Positions 48,420 to 58,440 of a stretch of DNA of 64,000 nt are shown piece after piece. This DNA comes from Kazachstania africana CBS 2517 (Eukaryota > Ascomycota > Saccharomycetes > Saccharomycetales > Saccharomycetaceae): the NCBI RefSeq assembly GCF_000304475.1, contig NC_018944.1:744001-808000 (forward strand), read 5' to 3'. The position numbers and the translations under genes were made by a program. The first letter of the stretch is position 1; each line of letters begins with the position of its first letter. The notes beneath the pieces are model-generated. The model searched no databases and had not been told where the DNA came from. It saw nothing but the letters and a program-made list of their open reading frames with translations.

Positions 48420-49032
48420 CACCGATGCAATAATAATACGGTCTCTTAGCTCTTAAATACGCTCTTTCTAAAAGCAAAGCAGCTAATGGGCTGTTCTTTC
48501 AATGTGAGTATTTCAGTTAATGGGTTCAATATGATTTTTCCTTTTTGCAAAATTCAAAAATTTGAAAAAAATGATATTAGTTGTATATAGGGTTTGACAC
48601 CAAAAAGGCTAAGCAATTCCGCCAGTTTGAGGCATTTGGAGACATTATCACGGTTTGTGGTGTGTTTTAACGGATTCAGGAGGTCAATATTGTGTTTGGT
48701 ATGTTGTTTGAATGGCGTGAGTTCTGAGCGTTGTAGGATTGTCTGGCGAAGCCTCCAGAAGTAAGCTGGTTAGTGGTATATTACGGTGTATAAGAGACTG
48801 CATGTCACAGTGACTGCTTGGAACGTTACTAGGTGTTCTGTAACGGTCCCTAGAGATAGATATTGTGAGCTAGGTTGTATTTTGATGCGAAATTTGGGAT
48901 ATTATCCGCTACTAATCAAGTCCATATGGCTCAGTCACGGTTCACTATGTCATTATGCTTTATAAGAACTTGTGCTTCTCCATTGCAAAAGATACTAACA
49001 ATTTCTACTTCTATTTCCAACTAGTTGTCTAC
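48420..49032. other. GGA-CNL1 divergent region, possible 5'-UTR intron
   Basis: 613 bp. GTATGT at 48699, a perfect TACTAAC at 48993-48999 and CTAG ending at 49024 define a possible 326-nt intron whose end is 8 nt before the CNL1 ATG. There is no ATG in the preceding 90 bases, so it would lie in the 5' leader. Confidence 0.45.
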
Positions 49033-49371
49033 ATGTCGGAGGATGCTGCTTCTGAAAATGTTGATCCACTAAATATCAATAAATTAAGCGTCGATTATGA
49101 CTACTTATTGTACAAAATAAGTGACCATGTTCAGTCAATTCAATTAGACGTAAAAGAAATATGTGAAAAGCAGTACGGTTTGATCAATAACGAAATTATA
49201 CTCAATGTAATTGATGAAAACATCAAGAATTTCAAAATCTTATTACAAAAATGTGAAGACCTGGAGAATTATTTCGATATGCTTGATCAAATTGGAGTAA
49301 TTGCAGAATCATTTAAAGAAAGAATTAAACAAATATCCATAGAATATAAAAAGGTTAAAAAATCACATTGA
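49033..49371 (+). CDS. CNL1: BLOC-1 subunit Cnl1
   Basis: 112 residues (S. cerevisiae 122). It is a small coiled-coil subunit of the yeast BLOC-1 complex, involved in endosomal maturation. The conserved start region DPLNINKLSVDYDYLLYKI matches DPLGIDKLTVDYDYLLYKI of S. cerevisiae; the rest is helical. The ORF is open to an ATG at 48955, but the extra 26 residues are unlike the family and cross the predicted branch site, so 49033 is chosen. Its stop is 73 bp from that of SPC110. Confidence 0.9.
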   Translation: MSEDAASENVDPLNINKLSVDYDYLLYKISDHVQSIQLDVKEICEKQYGLINNEIILNVIDENIKNFKILLQKCEDLENYFDMLDQIGVIAESFKERIKQISIEYKKVKKSH

Positions 49372-49444
49372 ATAGAATCTTTTTCATATACATATATATG
49401 TAATTATTATAATACAGCTGTCATTAAATATACGAAAGGTCTCA

Positions 49445-52162
49445 TTACCAGCTCCTGTAGCTATCGTCACCTCTAGCTTTCTCTCTGAGGTAATCAATCT
49501 TTCTTTCATCAATTCTGTGCCTCAACGCAACTTGTTTCATTCGAACACAGGATTTTACAAATAAAGCAACAGTTTTAAATCTTAATTTTGATCTTTGAGA
49601 CGATGGACGCATAGTATCCTGATAAAATCGAGTATGATAACTGTCTCCGTATTCTATTCCCAATGACCTTGTTAAATTTCTGTATTTTGCTAAATCTGCC
49701 TTAGCTGTTGCGAGAGTGGCTTTGATAACACGGTTTAAATAATCTGTCTGTATTTTCAGGTCATTATTTCGTTTAACCTCTCTGTTGTACTTGAGTTTAT
49801 AATAATCTGAACGATATTCCATCGTTTCAGACATTTTTGTCTCGATCGAATTTCTAATATCATTTTGCTTGAAGTTTTTCAATAGTTGTTCCAATTCTGT
49901 ATTTTCATTTTCCAACGATTTAACATATTTCTTCAAATTTTGTAAATTGGAATTATAATTTCTTTCTAATTCATTCAGTTTTTCCTCCTGCTTGAAATCT
50001 TCATTACGCCTAGTCGATTTCAACTCATAATATTCATCGATCAATTTTTGGGATTCATTCATTGATTTCCTCAATTCTCCATATTGAGCGGTCAACTTTT
50101 GCATATCGTTTCTGATCTTACTATTCTCCTTCTGATGTTTGATTAATGAAGCATGGAGTTCCTCAATTTTAGTACTCTTGTCATTTAAGTCTTCCTTTAA
50201 TTTTACAACTTGAGAAGCATCTTCTTGCAATTTATCAAGTTCATGACGCCATTCTTCTACTTCTTTCTCATGTCTTTCTAATAAAGTCAGTTTTTCGTTT
50301 TCAGTTGCTTTCAACTTATTTTGCAGATCTTTGATATCACTTTCCTTACTAAATTTTTGATCATAATCCCTAATCTTTCTTTCTAATTTTCTTATTTCCT
50401 CATCTTTGTTTTCAATTATTTGTAGAATTTCCTGTGATTTTTTACTTGCACTTGAAATAATCTTTTCATGCAATTCTTTGATTTCAGATTGTGATTTTTT
50501 CAATTCTTTCTTCAAAGCTATTTTATCTCGTACTGATGTCTTCAAAGATTTATTTTCTTCCAATAATTCAGAATTTACTCCACTGAGACCATCTAGTTCT
50601 TTTGACAACTTGCTAATCTCTTGAGATTTTTGAAATAGTTCACTGTTTAATTTGTTATTTTCACTTTCAGTTTCTTGTAATTTTTTTTCTACTTTATTTA
50701 ATTCTGCTCCATTCTTTTGTAATTCTTCCATTTTGGCCAAAAGTTCCCTATCCTTTGCTTCATTTCTGTCTTTTGTCAATTGTTTAGTATTTTTACTATA
50801 TTTGGTTTCTAATTCCGACAATTTACTTTTAACATTAGACTCTTTAGTCTGAAGCTGAGCGATTTCTTTTAGTAAGCTGTTGTTTTTCGATTGTAATTTA
50901 TTAACACGATCTTCGTATAATTTTTTAATTTGATCGAGTTGTTCAGCGTCATTTTCTGTAGTTCTTTCATTACTTGTTTTCAATTCAAAGACTTTACGTT
51001 CCATTTCACCGCGATATTTATTGAACTTTTCCTTACTGATTTGAAGGTCTCTTGTAAGGGACTTTTTGTCATCGTGTAGTTCCTCTATTTGTGAAATAAA
51101 ATCCTTTACTTGATTATCATGTTTATAGTTTTCAGTATTAAAATTTTTAATAACATCGTTATTCTTTTTTAGATTTTCTTCCAAGTTATTAATAGTAGTC
51201 AGCTTTTCTGTTAATTGAGCTTGTAAATCTGATATTTCATTCACATGCTTTTTCTCAAGTTCAGTGAGTTGTTTTGTCCTTTGGTCCAATTCATCTTTAT
51301 GTTTCTCTTCTTGCTCAATCAGTTGCTGTGTCTTTTGATCCACTTCATCTTTCAATTTTGTCAAGGAATCATCTAATGACTGGTTGCCATCCAGCAATTG
51401 AGTCTCTAATTCCTTAATTTTAGCTTGTAACTCGTCTATCTTCACTTGCAACTTTGATATTTCTTCATCGCTGCTGTCAGATTCTTTGCCTTTGAATTGT
51501 GAGCTCACGTTATTCAGTTTCGCTTCAAAGTCCACTTGATTTTGTTTGAGCTGTGCCTCTAAACTGGTCCTCTTTTGTTCACAATCACTGTGAACCTTTT
51601 TCGTAGAATCTAACTTTTCAGATAAATCGGTAAACTTGACTTCGAGAACGTTATATTTGTCCTTCCAAATATTAATTTCTGTCTGATACTCTATTATTTT
51701 CCTCAAGTCTTCATTGGGATTAGTTTCTCTGAGCATCTGATATATGACTTCCATTTGTCGAGTCTTTTCAAACAGTTGTTTCTTGTAATTCTCGATTATT
51801 TCTTTACTTTCCCTCATAGGTTCAGATGCAATGGCACCAATGGTTTCACTAGAACTCGGCAGTAAATTAATCTTTGGATTATTTTCATCATCAAAGCCAT
51901 CGCTATTGTCACCGTCCTTGATGAACGGCAAAGTTTCATCAAATTGCGATATATCGTTGAATGATTTGTTCATCGAATTAATGGTATCATCCAGCTCTCT
52001 ACGTGGAGTCTTTCTCAAGGGACCATCGAAGGAATGGTCAAATTTTCCATTAGATCTGTACTGTTTCGTCGGCGATAATTTAGCTGTACTAGGCGAATTT
52101 CTACCGTTAATTCTGGACTCTCCAATGGGTGTAAACTCTTCAAATCTTTTACGCTTATTCAT
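49445..52162 (-). CDS. SPC110: Spindle pole body protein Spc110
   Basis: 905 residues (S. cerevisiae 944). Spc110 is a pericentrin-like filament linking the central plaque of the spindle pole body to the gamma-tubulin complex. The N-terminus is Ser/Pro-rich with CDK-type SPTK and TPRR sites. A coiled coil spans roughly residues 120-800. The C-terminal PACT-type region includes calmodulin-binding basic/hydrophobic sequence (SKLRFKTVALFVKSCVRMKQVALRHRI as overlapping blocks). It stands between CNL1 and TRP4, as in YDR356W (the dubious YDR355C aside). Confidence 0.94.
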   Translation of the reverse strand: MNKRKRFEEFTPIGESRINGRNSPSTAKLSPTKQYRSNGKFDHSFDGPLRKTPRRELDDTINSMNKSFNDISQFDETLPFIKDGDNSDGFDDENNPKINLLPSSSETIGAIASEPMRESKEIIENYKKQLFEKTRQMEVIYQMLRETNPNEDLRKIIEYQTEINIWKDKYNVLEVKFTDLSEKLDSTKKVHSDCEQKRTSLEAQLKQNQVDFEAKLNNVSSQFKGKESDSSDEEISKLQVKIDELQAKIKELETQLLDGNQSLDDSLTKLKDEVDQKTQQLIEQEEKHKDELDQRTKQLTELEKKHVNEISDLQAQLTEKLTTINNLEENLKKNNDVIKNFNTENYKHDNQVKDFISQIEELHDDKKSLTRDLQISKEKFNKYRGEMERKVFELKTSNERTTENDAEQLDQIKKLYEDRVNKLQSKNNSLLKEIAQLQTKESNVKSKLSELETKYSKNTKQLTKDRNEAKDRELLAKMEELQKNGAELNKVEKKLQETESENNKLNSELFQKSQEISKLSKELDGLSGVNSELLEENKSLKTSVRDKIALKKELKKSQSEIKELHEKIISSASKKSQEILQIIENKDEEIRKLERKIRDYDQKFSKESDIKDLQNKLKATENEKLTLLERHEKEVEEWRHELDKLQEDASQVVKLKEDLNDKSTKIEELHASLIKHQKENSKIRNDMQKLTAQYGELRKSMNESQKLIDEYYELKSTRRNEDFKQEEKLNELERNYNSNLQNLKKYVKSLENENTELEQLLKNFKQNDIRNSIETKMSETMEYRSDYYKLKYNREVKRNNDLKIQTDYLNRVIKATLATAKADLAKYRNLTRSLGIEYGDSYHTRFYQDTMRPSSQRSKLRFKTVALFVKSCVRMKQVALRHRIDERKIDYLREKARGDDSYRSW

Positions 52163-52411
52163 GTTGCTCTCAAAGCAGCTTCCACTTGCTTAATCAACTT
52201 GTAATTGTGTTTTGTAAACATTCAGTACTTCAAGTTTTTTTGTGTTATTAGAAAATATATAACGCGTCGCGATATTATAGCATAGTGATGAGCTTCTCTA
52301 TAGTGAGAAAACAGTTGATAACGTGAATGGAGTCGTTCTATATGTGTTGTATAAGAGTTTATATAGTGCATAGTGAAGTCACAAATGCAGAGATTGTGGT
52401 GTGCGGCTTGG

Positions 52412-53545
52412 TTAGACGAATTTGGTGTCTCTGATGAAATGATCGAGCGATTTTAATGCAGAACCAGATTGGATACTATCTTCTGCTGCCTGGACACCCT
52501 GCTTCCAGTTGTTGATGCCTTGGCTTAGACAGTACAGTACGGCAGTGTTTAGTAGAATGTAGTCGTAGATTGGATGGTTATCTCCGAGCTTGTATTTACC
52601 TGAAAGCACTTCTTCTCTCAGAATCTTTGCATTCTCAGCAGGTCCCAGAGATGCACAACTTTCCAAGCTGTGTTCTTTGAGACCGAACATTGATGGGGTC
52701 AACTCGAATGTGTCCACTAAGGTACCACCGTTATTGAACCTTTGAGGGTCCACATGCCAGACGGTGGTCTTGCCTATTGGCGAGACTTCATCGAGACCGA
52801 CGTGACCCCAGACGACGAATGTTTCACTGGCGGGGTACACTAGGGCAGAGGCCTTGGCGTATTCTAAAGCTAATTTCTCAGAGTAGACCCCCAGTATTCT
52901 CTTGTTAACATGTTCTACTGGGTGTAATAAGGGTCCCAACACGTTGAATATTGTTGGAATACCCAACATTTTCCTAATGCCTGCTACACGGCCCATCCCA
53001 TCATGGAAATAAGGCGCCAGAAGGAACAGGAATGAGTTGTCTTTCCATAATTTGGGTACTGTTGTGGCGTTTACTTTTGAAGTCTCACAGCCTAGTGTAG
53101 ATATCAAATCACCTGCACCACTGTTTGAAGTAGATGCCTTACCACCATGTTTGACGACTTTCAAATTGGGGATACCCGATGCAACAATGGCTGCAGATGT
53201 AGATACATTGAATGTGTTTTGTTCATCCCCACCGGTTCCCACAATATCGAGAACCAAATCGTCTGTATTGTCAATAACATTTTGTGATAATTTCACCAAT
53301 GCAGAATAACGTAGCACAGCTAATGCAGCCTGGGCAATGTACTCGGCCTTGTAATCCAGTCCAGACGCCCGTAGACATGATAAGAAACTGGATATTTTGA
53401 CATTAACGGATACTGTAGCATTTGAATCCTTGTCATTGAGAAGTTCCATTATGATAATCATAGCATCATGTAAATCTTCCGGCGTAAAAGTCGGTGGCTT
53501 TGAAATAAGTTTCTTCGTATATGTGACTAATGATTGCTCAGACAT
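52412..53545 (-). CDS. TRP4: Anthranilate phosphoribosyltransferase Trp4
   Basis: 377 residues (S. cerevisiae 380). It transfers phosphoribose from PRPP to anthranilate, the second step of the tryptophan branch, in the cytosol. The PRPP-binding loop is DIVGTGGDEQNTFNVSTS near residue 95, followed by KHGGKASTSNSGAGDL and the metal/substrate block NVLGPLLHPV. GHVGLDEVSP is also conserved. A perfect Gcn4 site lies about 105 bp upstream, consistent with general amino-acid control. Confidence 0.97.
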   Translation of the reverse strand: MSEQSLVTYTKKLISKPPTFTPEDLHDAMIIIMELLNDKDSNATVSVNVKISSFLSCLRASGLDYKAEYIAQAALAVLRYSALVKLSQNVIDNTDDLVLDIVGTGGDEQNTFNVSTSAAIVASGIPNLKVVKHGGKASTSNSGAGDLISTLGCETSKVNATTVPKLWKDNSFLFLLAPYFHDGMGRVAGIRKMLGIPTIFNVLGPLLHPVEHVNKRILGVYSEKLALEYAKASALVYPASETFVVWGHVGLDEVSPIGKTTVWHVDPQRFNNGGTLVDTFELTPSMFGLKEHSLESCASLGPAENAKILREEVLSGKYKLGDNHPIYDYILLNTAVLYCLSQGINNWKQGVQAAEDSIQSGSALKSLDHFIRDTKFV

Positions 53546-53649
53546 TGTCGATGGGAGTGGTAAAGTAGCCAGTTTAGAGCTTTTCCAGCGTTTGTATATC
53601 TTTAGTTTAAAAAGACGATGACATTCAAAGTGAAAAATAATGAAATCTA

Positions 53650-53656
53650 TGAGTCA
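53650..53656 (-). promoter_or_regulatory. TRP4: Gcn4 site of TRP4
   Basis: TGAGTCA, the complement of the consensus TGACTCA, lies 105 bp before the TRP4 ATG. TRP4 is a known Gcn4 target in S. cerevisiae. Confidence 0.75.
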
Positions 53657-53737
53657 AAACTGCGATGTTGGACAAAAAAAAAATTTACATGTGAGACATA
53701 GTGTATATCATATAAAGATGGATTATATAAGTGGAGT

Positions 53738-54697
53738 CTATTCTAGTTCAGAAAGGTACTTTTCAGCATCCAAGGCAGCCATACAACCGGAACCAGCAGA
53801 AGTGATGGCTTGTCTGTATCTGGCGTCTTGGACATCACCAGCAGCAAAGACACCTGGGACAGAGGTCAATGAGCTACCTGGGACAGTCTTGATGTAACCA
53901 TTAGCATCGGTATCGACTTGGCCCTTTACGATATCGGTAGCTGGGTTGTGTCCAATGGCATAGAAAAGACCGTTGACTGGTAAGTCTGACTCTTGAGACT
54001 TGGTTGTATTTTGAATCTTCAATGAATTTAATAATTTACCATCACCTTGAGCAGCTAAAGTAACAGAATTGTAAAGAATTTCAATCTTTTCATTTTTCTC
54101 GACACGTCTCTGCATGATGGTGGAGGCTCTTAGATAATCTTTTCTGACAATCATGTAGACTTTAGAACCGTATTTGGTTAAAAATGAGGCTTCTTCGCAT
54201 GCAGAATCACCACCACCGACGACGGCTAATGGTTTGTTTCTGAAGATTGGGACAGCACCGTCACAGACAGCACATGCGGAAATACCTTGTTGCCAGTAAG
54301 TTTCTTCACCTGGAAGGTGTAATCTCTTGGCAGAAGCACCGGTAGCCATGATAATAGCATCTGTAGTGATTGGCTCAGCATCTTCGTTGAATTCAGTCCA
54401 TAACTTGAATGGTCTGGAAGAAAGATCCACCTTAGCGACGGTTTCTGTGACTATATCAGTACCGAATTTAACAGATTGTTGTCTCATTCTTTCCATGAGT
54501 TCACTACCAGTTAAACCTTCTGGGAAACCTGGGAAATTTTCAATTTCAGTAGTTGTGGTTAACTGACCACCTGCAGCGATACCGTTTGCAAGCATACCTT
54601 CATATAAAGTTGGCTTGATTTCAGCACGAGCCAAATAGATGGCTGCGGTATGAGCAGCTGGACCTGAACCAATAATTGTTACTTTGTGATGAACCAT
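53738..54697 (-). CDS. TRR1: Cytosolic thioredoxin reductase Trr1
   Basis: 319 residues, exactly the length of S. cerevisiae Trr1. It is an FAD enzyme that passes electrons from NADPH to thioredoxin. The FAD motif is [19 protein letters not shown] (8-26), the redox pair is Cys142-Cys145 in SACAVCDGA, the NADPH motif is [11 protein letters not shown] and the late FAD motif is [10 protein letters not shown]. No mitochondrial presequence is present, which separates it from Trr2. A Yap1-type site lies upstream. Confidence 0.97.
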   Translation of the reverse strand: MVHHKVTIIGSGPAAHTAAIYLARAEIKPTLYEGMLANGIAAGGQLTTTTEIENFPGFPEGLTGSELMERMRQQSVKFGTDIVTETVAKVDLSSRPFKLWTEFNEDAEPITTDAIIMATGASAKRLHLPGEETYWQQGISACAVCDGAVPIFRNKPLAVVGGGDSACEEASFLTKYGSKVYMIVRKDYLRASTIMQRRVEKNEKIEILYNSVTLAAQGDGKLLNSLKIQNTTKSQESDLPVNGLFYAIGHNPATDIVKGQVDTDANGYIKTVPGSSLTSVPGVFAAGDVQDARYRQAITSAGSGCMAALDAEKYLSELE

Positions 54698-55186
54698 TCT
54701 AATAAAATTCTTAATCGTGATATTTGATGATGATGATGCTTATAATGGAACTGTCTCAATTAATACACAACCTTCAAGGACTCGTTTATATACCAATTCT
54801 AACGGTCTAATTGAGCTCGATTCTCGAAGCGTTGAAAGTCGGGCTCAATGAAGAAGATTAGTAACGGAAAGAAAAGAAAAATGTGTAAGCATGAGAATGC
54901 TGGTTGGTTCGAGACTCGCAAGCCCTAACTAGGACGGATTTTCGTGACGCGGTATTAACACCCGAGGGTCATTCACACCCTATGTTTTAAAGCCGGCCAG
55001 CCCTGTCCGTTACGCGGTGGTGAGCGCTACCAAGCACTGATATCGTAGCTGAGACCTAATGGTTTCCCGGTCATAATGGATACATTAAAATACTAACCCT
55101 GAGAAGCCGGATTTGTCAGTAGGACCTCAACACTATTACTATACAGATGAAGCTAAGCTAGTGATAGATATATGCTTGTTATATGA
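54698..55186. other. TRR1: TRR1 promoter region
   Basis: 489 bp. It contains a (GAT)n tract near 54727 and a Yap1 element TTAGTAA (54858-54864). A GC-rich patch around 54985-55020 (CCGGCCAGCCC, TTACGCGG) shows no further assignable function. Confidence 0.5.
54858..54864 (-). promoter_or_regulatory. TRR1: Yap1 response element of TRR1
   Basis: TTAGTAA (TTACTAA on the minus strand) lies about 160 bp upstream of TRR1, which in S. cerevisiae is induced by oxidants through Yap1 and Skn7. Confidence 0.65.
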
Positions 55187-56026
55187 TTAGGATGTATTTG
55201 CTAATAATGGCGATGTCTCGCCAGTCTCATGTAGTAAGTTTCTCTCTAATTCTCGCCATTTGGAGTCGTCTACGTATAGCACGTAACATTGGTAGAAATA
55301 AACGAGATCAAACAATACAGTACCTAGACTGCCGAAGATGAATGGAGCTTCGTTGTAGACAAACTCAAATTTGTCGGAACACTCGATGAACTTGCAATTT
55401 GTAAAAATTGACGCATTGTATGTCAGATTGCATGCTAATGTAGTGGCAAATAAGAAAGGAGAGACCCCGTCCGTAGACTTCCTTTGCCAATTTTTAACCA
55501 GTTGCGGGATTCTTGCACATACGTAGAATAATCCGCCAATCCAGGATAGTGTCAACCCAAGTCGGTTATTTGTCGGTGGTGGTGGAATAATATCGGTAAC
55601 ACGAGCAGCTTCAACTCCGTTGGCTAATGCTAAGGAGCATGCCACAAGAACCCTGCTGGCATTACTTCCAGCACTACCACGACGTGAGATAATCATAGGC
55701 TTCGATTCGTGGCCAGCAGTCGCGAGCTTGTTTCCATGGATAATCCCATAGTAATAGTACTGTCCCAGCACTATCAAATCATTAAGTAGAAAATAGCATG
55801 CCAGGACAATCTGGAATGCTAACTGTTTAGTAATTATGGCCCCAGTCAGAGACGTTATATCACCACATACCCATGCCAGCAGGAAATAGGGCGATAACCC
55901 TTCAACCGTCTTATCTCTGTACGTCTCGATGATCTGAGGAAATAGGGAGATAAATGAAGTTACAAACGCTATTGCACTATTTGCCGTCGACACCAACGGC
56001 CAAAGAGAACGTGTACATTCTGACAT
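55187..56026 (-). CDS. YPQ2: Vacuolar PQ-loop amino acid transporter Ypq2
   Basis: 279 residues (S. cerevisiae 317). It is a seven-span PQ-loop protein of the cystinosin/PQLC2 group, which in yeast exports or exchanges cationic amino acids at the vacuole. The two diagnostic repeats are SLFPQIIETYRDKTVEGLSP (PQ at 30-31) and ARIPQLVKNWQRKSTDGVSP (PQ at 174-175). The loop between the halves (about 100-140) is Ser-rich. The C-terminus has ETGETSPLLANTS, whose acidic/dileucine-like end may guide sorting. The order TRR1-YPQ2-SBE2 matches S. cerevisiae. Confidence 0.9.
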   Translation of the reverse strand: MSECTRSLWPLVSTANSAIAFVTSFISLFPQIIETYRDKTVEGLSPYFLLAWVCGDITSLTGAIITKQLAFQIVLACYFLLNDLIVLGQYYYYGIIHGNKLATAGHESKPMIISRRGSAGSNASRVLVACSLALANGVEAARVTDIIPPPPTNNRLGLTLSWIGGLFYVCARIPQLVKNWQRKSTDGVSPFLFATTLACNLTYNASIFTNCKFIECSDKFEFVYNEAPFIFGSLGTVLFDLVYFYQCYVLYVDDSKWRELERNLLHETGETSPLLANTS

Positions 56027-56196
56027 CGTCGTCGTTGTCGTCCTTTATCTCATAAACAAGACGCCACCTTCCTCTTTATATATTGGGAGATGTATCTTAC
56101 AACCAAACTATCAGTGTTTTTCTCGTTTCCGCATTGTTAAATATATGTATGTATATAGTAATATATCATAATTAATGAATTCAAAACCAGCTGAGA

Positions 56197-57783
56197 CTAC
56201 ATTTTCTCATAGAAACGTGACCATTTCTTGACGAAATTGTGGTTGATGTCGAATGCGTCACTTGAGTCCAATGGATGTGCAGGCAAGATGAAATTCGAGT
56301 CTGTTAATGTATGTAATTCAACAAGATCATTGAATCCGAAATGGTAATTTGTAAGAATATTGATTACAAATGATAGCAGGATCTTATAGTTCCATTTATT
56401 TTGTAGCATGTTTGTAATGACGATAATGTCCACGACCCACAGGAAGAGATCATGGTTGAGTCTTTCCATTATATTCCAAAACATTTTGAAATCGATTGGC
56501 TCACTCTCTAGTTTGAAAAAATTTAAATTGTAAGTGTTATTACCAAACTTAAACTGCACATTCTCATGGAAACAATTTGATTGAATCATGTTCACTATGT
56601 TCCATATATCACTCATTTGATACTTCATTTGTAAAAAATGGAAAAATAATAATTCATCACCCTGTAAGAGACCTCTCTTGGAAATTGATTTGATTTGTAG
56701 AAGTTGTTGTAAATCATTAAAGATCTTACCGGAACCGTTATATTCACGAAACGAAATTTTGGACTTGATGTTTTCTTGTACTGTCCTATCGATCTCTAAT
56801 TGTTTGCTGGCTGGGAATTCAATTTGTAGCAACTTGGTAACAAGTTCATTATATGATTCAATTTTGATATCAGTTGTCCTTTTAAATAAGCGAGAGTAAC
56901 ATGATAATCTCAAATCCTGATTTATTGATGCGTCCCATACCAGCTTGCGTAGCTTGTGCAGGTTATCCTCGTGTAAGGTATTCATATAACGTTCCCAATT
57001 TAATCTGTTTCGATTCAACAGTTCCCATCGTCTTGAATTCCTATTAAGTTCCACTTGAAACATGGATTCAAATGTCTTGTTTATCATTCTTTCGGTCTTG
57101 GCCCGTTCACATGATTCTAAAGGTGGTAACCAATTTGGCCTACCTTCACATAGGACGTCTGATTTGTCCCTAGACGTCAACGATGCATCACCAAGACTAG
57201 TAATACTGCCATTGCTGACCAATCTCTTAGCAGGTCTTCGTGCCCTGAATTTCCTTACGTTAACCTCTGATAAATTTGAGGAGACTGAACTCATAAAACT
57301 AGTGTCACTATTGAATGCTTGCATCCCAGGTATTGGTGTCACTGGTAGGTCCAGAGACTCTTCTCCTAAATAAGAATATACTGGAACATTCCAACCATCA
57401 AATAGGCTATCGTTGTTTATAATCTGCTTTCTCAATTTATCCTGTCTACCAAATTTATGCAATCTATATTTCTGAGATGGTGTCAAGGCACCTTTGTCGG
57501 TGGCATTATTCCTATTGTCAATGACAGTTTTATTGCTATCACCAGTTCTGTTTTGAGTGCAGTATTTGTTATCAATAACAACACTATTACTACTGCTGGT
57601 GGTGCTTGTACTCAAGGAGCGTCGATTCGTCACCGTAGAAGCCCCGGATATGATTGATATATTACTGTCTGAAATCTCCCTCTTTCGATCATCTTTGTAT
57701 CTTATCTTGTTCAGTAAATTATCGCTGGGTCTTCTTGTTATAATACCTAATCCAATCAATCCATTATCACCGTAGCTATACAT
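56197..57783 (-). CDS. SBE2: Sbe2-like Golgi-to-wall transport protein, short form
   Basis: 528 residues, clearly shorter than the roughly 850-865 residues of S. cerevisiae Sbe2 and Sbe22, which are needed for bud growth and transport of cell-wall components. The N-terminal half is disordered and Ser/Thr/Asn-rich (TSTTSSSNSVV). The C-terminal half, from about 235 (CERAKTERMINKTFESMF, RLNWERYMNTLHEDNLHKLRKLVWDASINQ as blocks), is helical and folded, and carries most of the expected conservation. No frameshift or stop interrupts it. The symbol rests largely on position between YPQ2 and ATP22 (YDR351W); SBE22 on the sister region is the alternative. Confidence 0.7.
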   Translation of the reverse strand: MYSYGDNGLIGLGIITRRPSDNLLNKIRYKDDRKREISDSNISIISGASTVTNRRSLSTSTTSSSNSVVIDNKYCTQNRTGDSNKTVIDNRNNATDKGALTPSQKYRLHKFGRQDKLRKQIINNDSLFDGWNVPVYSYLGEESLDLPVTPIPGMQAFNSDTSFMSSVSSNLSEVNVRKFRARRPAKRLVSNGSITSLGDASLTSRDKSDVLCEGRPNWLPPLESCERAKTERMINKTFESMFQVELNRNSRRWELLNRNRLNWERYMNTLHEDNLHKLRKLVWDASINQDLRLSCYSRLFKRTTDIKIESYNELVTKLLQIEFPASKQLEIDRTVQENIKSKISFREYNGSGKIFNDLQQLLQIKSISKRGLLQGDELLFFHFLQMKYQMSDIWNIVNMIQSNCFHENVQFKFGNNTYNLNFFKLESEPIDFKMFWNIMERLNHDLFLWVVDIIVITNMLQNKWNYKILLSFVINILTNYHFGFNDLVELHTLTDSNFILPAHPLDSSDAFDINHNFVKKWSRFYEKM

Positions 57784-58440
57784 CTCGAACTAACCAGCGT
57801 TCACTACTCAATCCCAACTACTCTGGCACAGTAGGTCCCTACCCCGTACTTCTCCACATATGCAATCGATGTATATATACATGCATGTGGCTCCATCAGC
57901 AGGTGGAACTGGAAACTTTCAGAGCCAAAAATAGCATCTCCTTATGAGAATGTGATGCATGAGTAATTACTACATTCGGAAACGCTTGCATTCAATATCT
58001 CGAGCATCCTCGAGAATTTTGAGGATAATTTAAATGCAGAATGAGGAGGTGTTGTGGGTACCTGGTTCGCTGCTTGCTTTCTTCCATGCAGACATTGTTT
58101 CCTATATTGGCAAAGCACAGTTGTTATTCCATCTTTGACAGCATATTACTTGAATAATCCAGAAACTACACCTACTGCTATCTTGAGAAAACCGTCGAAA
58201 TTAGTCGATAGACTTTCTTGAGCAACTGGCCTCATTATATCTCGAGGAATTCCATTGTACACGTGCTCATTCCCCGTATCTTGTACACTCATTATAGACT
58301 TATATGTTTTAGAAGTCTTGAAGGGCTGGAAAAAAAACACACCACTTCTATGCTTTAGACTCCTGGGTGAAGGATTAGTACTAGTTGTTGCCTATTTTAA
58401 ACCCTTCTGTGCCAGTACTAATTCATGCTAGGCTTGAAGT
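57784..58440. other. SBE2-ATP22 divergent region
   Basis: 657 bp between divergent genes. It contains a 48-codon minus-strand ORF from the ATG at 58292 to 58146, with a final hydrophobic stretch (FLKIAVGVVSGLF) like a tail anchor; I do not recognise it and do not call it. The rest is ordinary promoter-like sequence. Confidence 0.45.

Noticed and set aside
58146..58292. 48-codon ORF with a hydrophobic C-terminus
   Set aside because: No recognised homologue, no counterpart in S. cerevisiae, and short enough to be chance.
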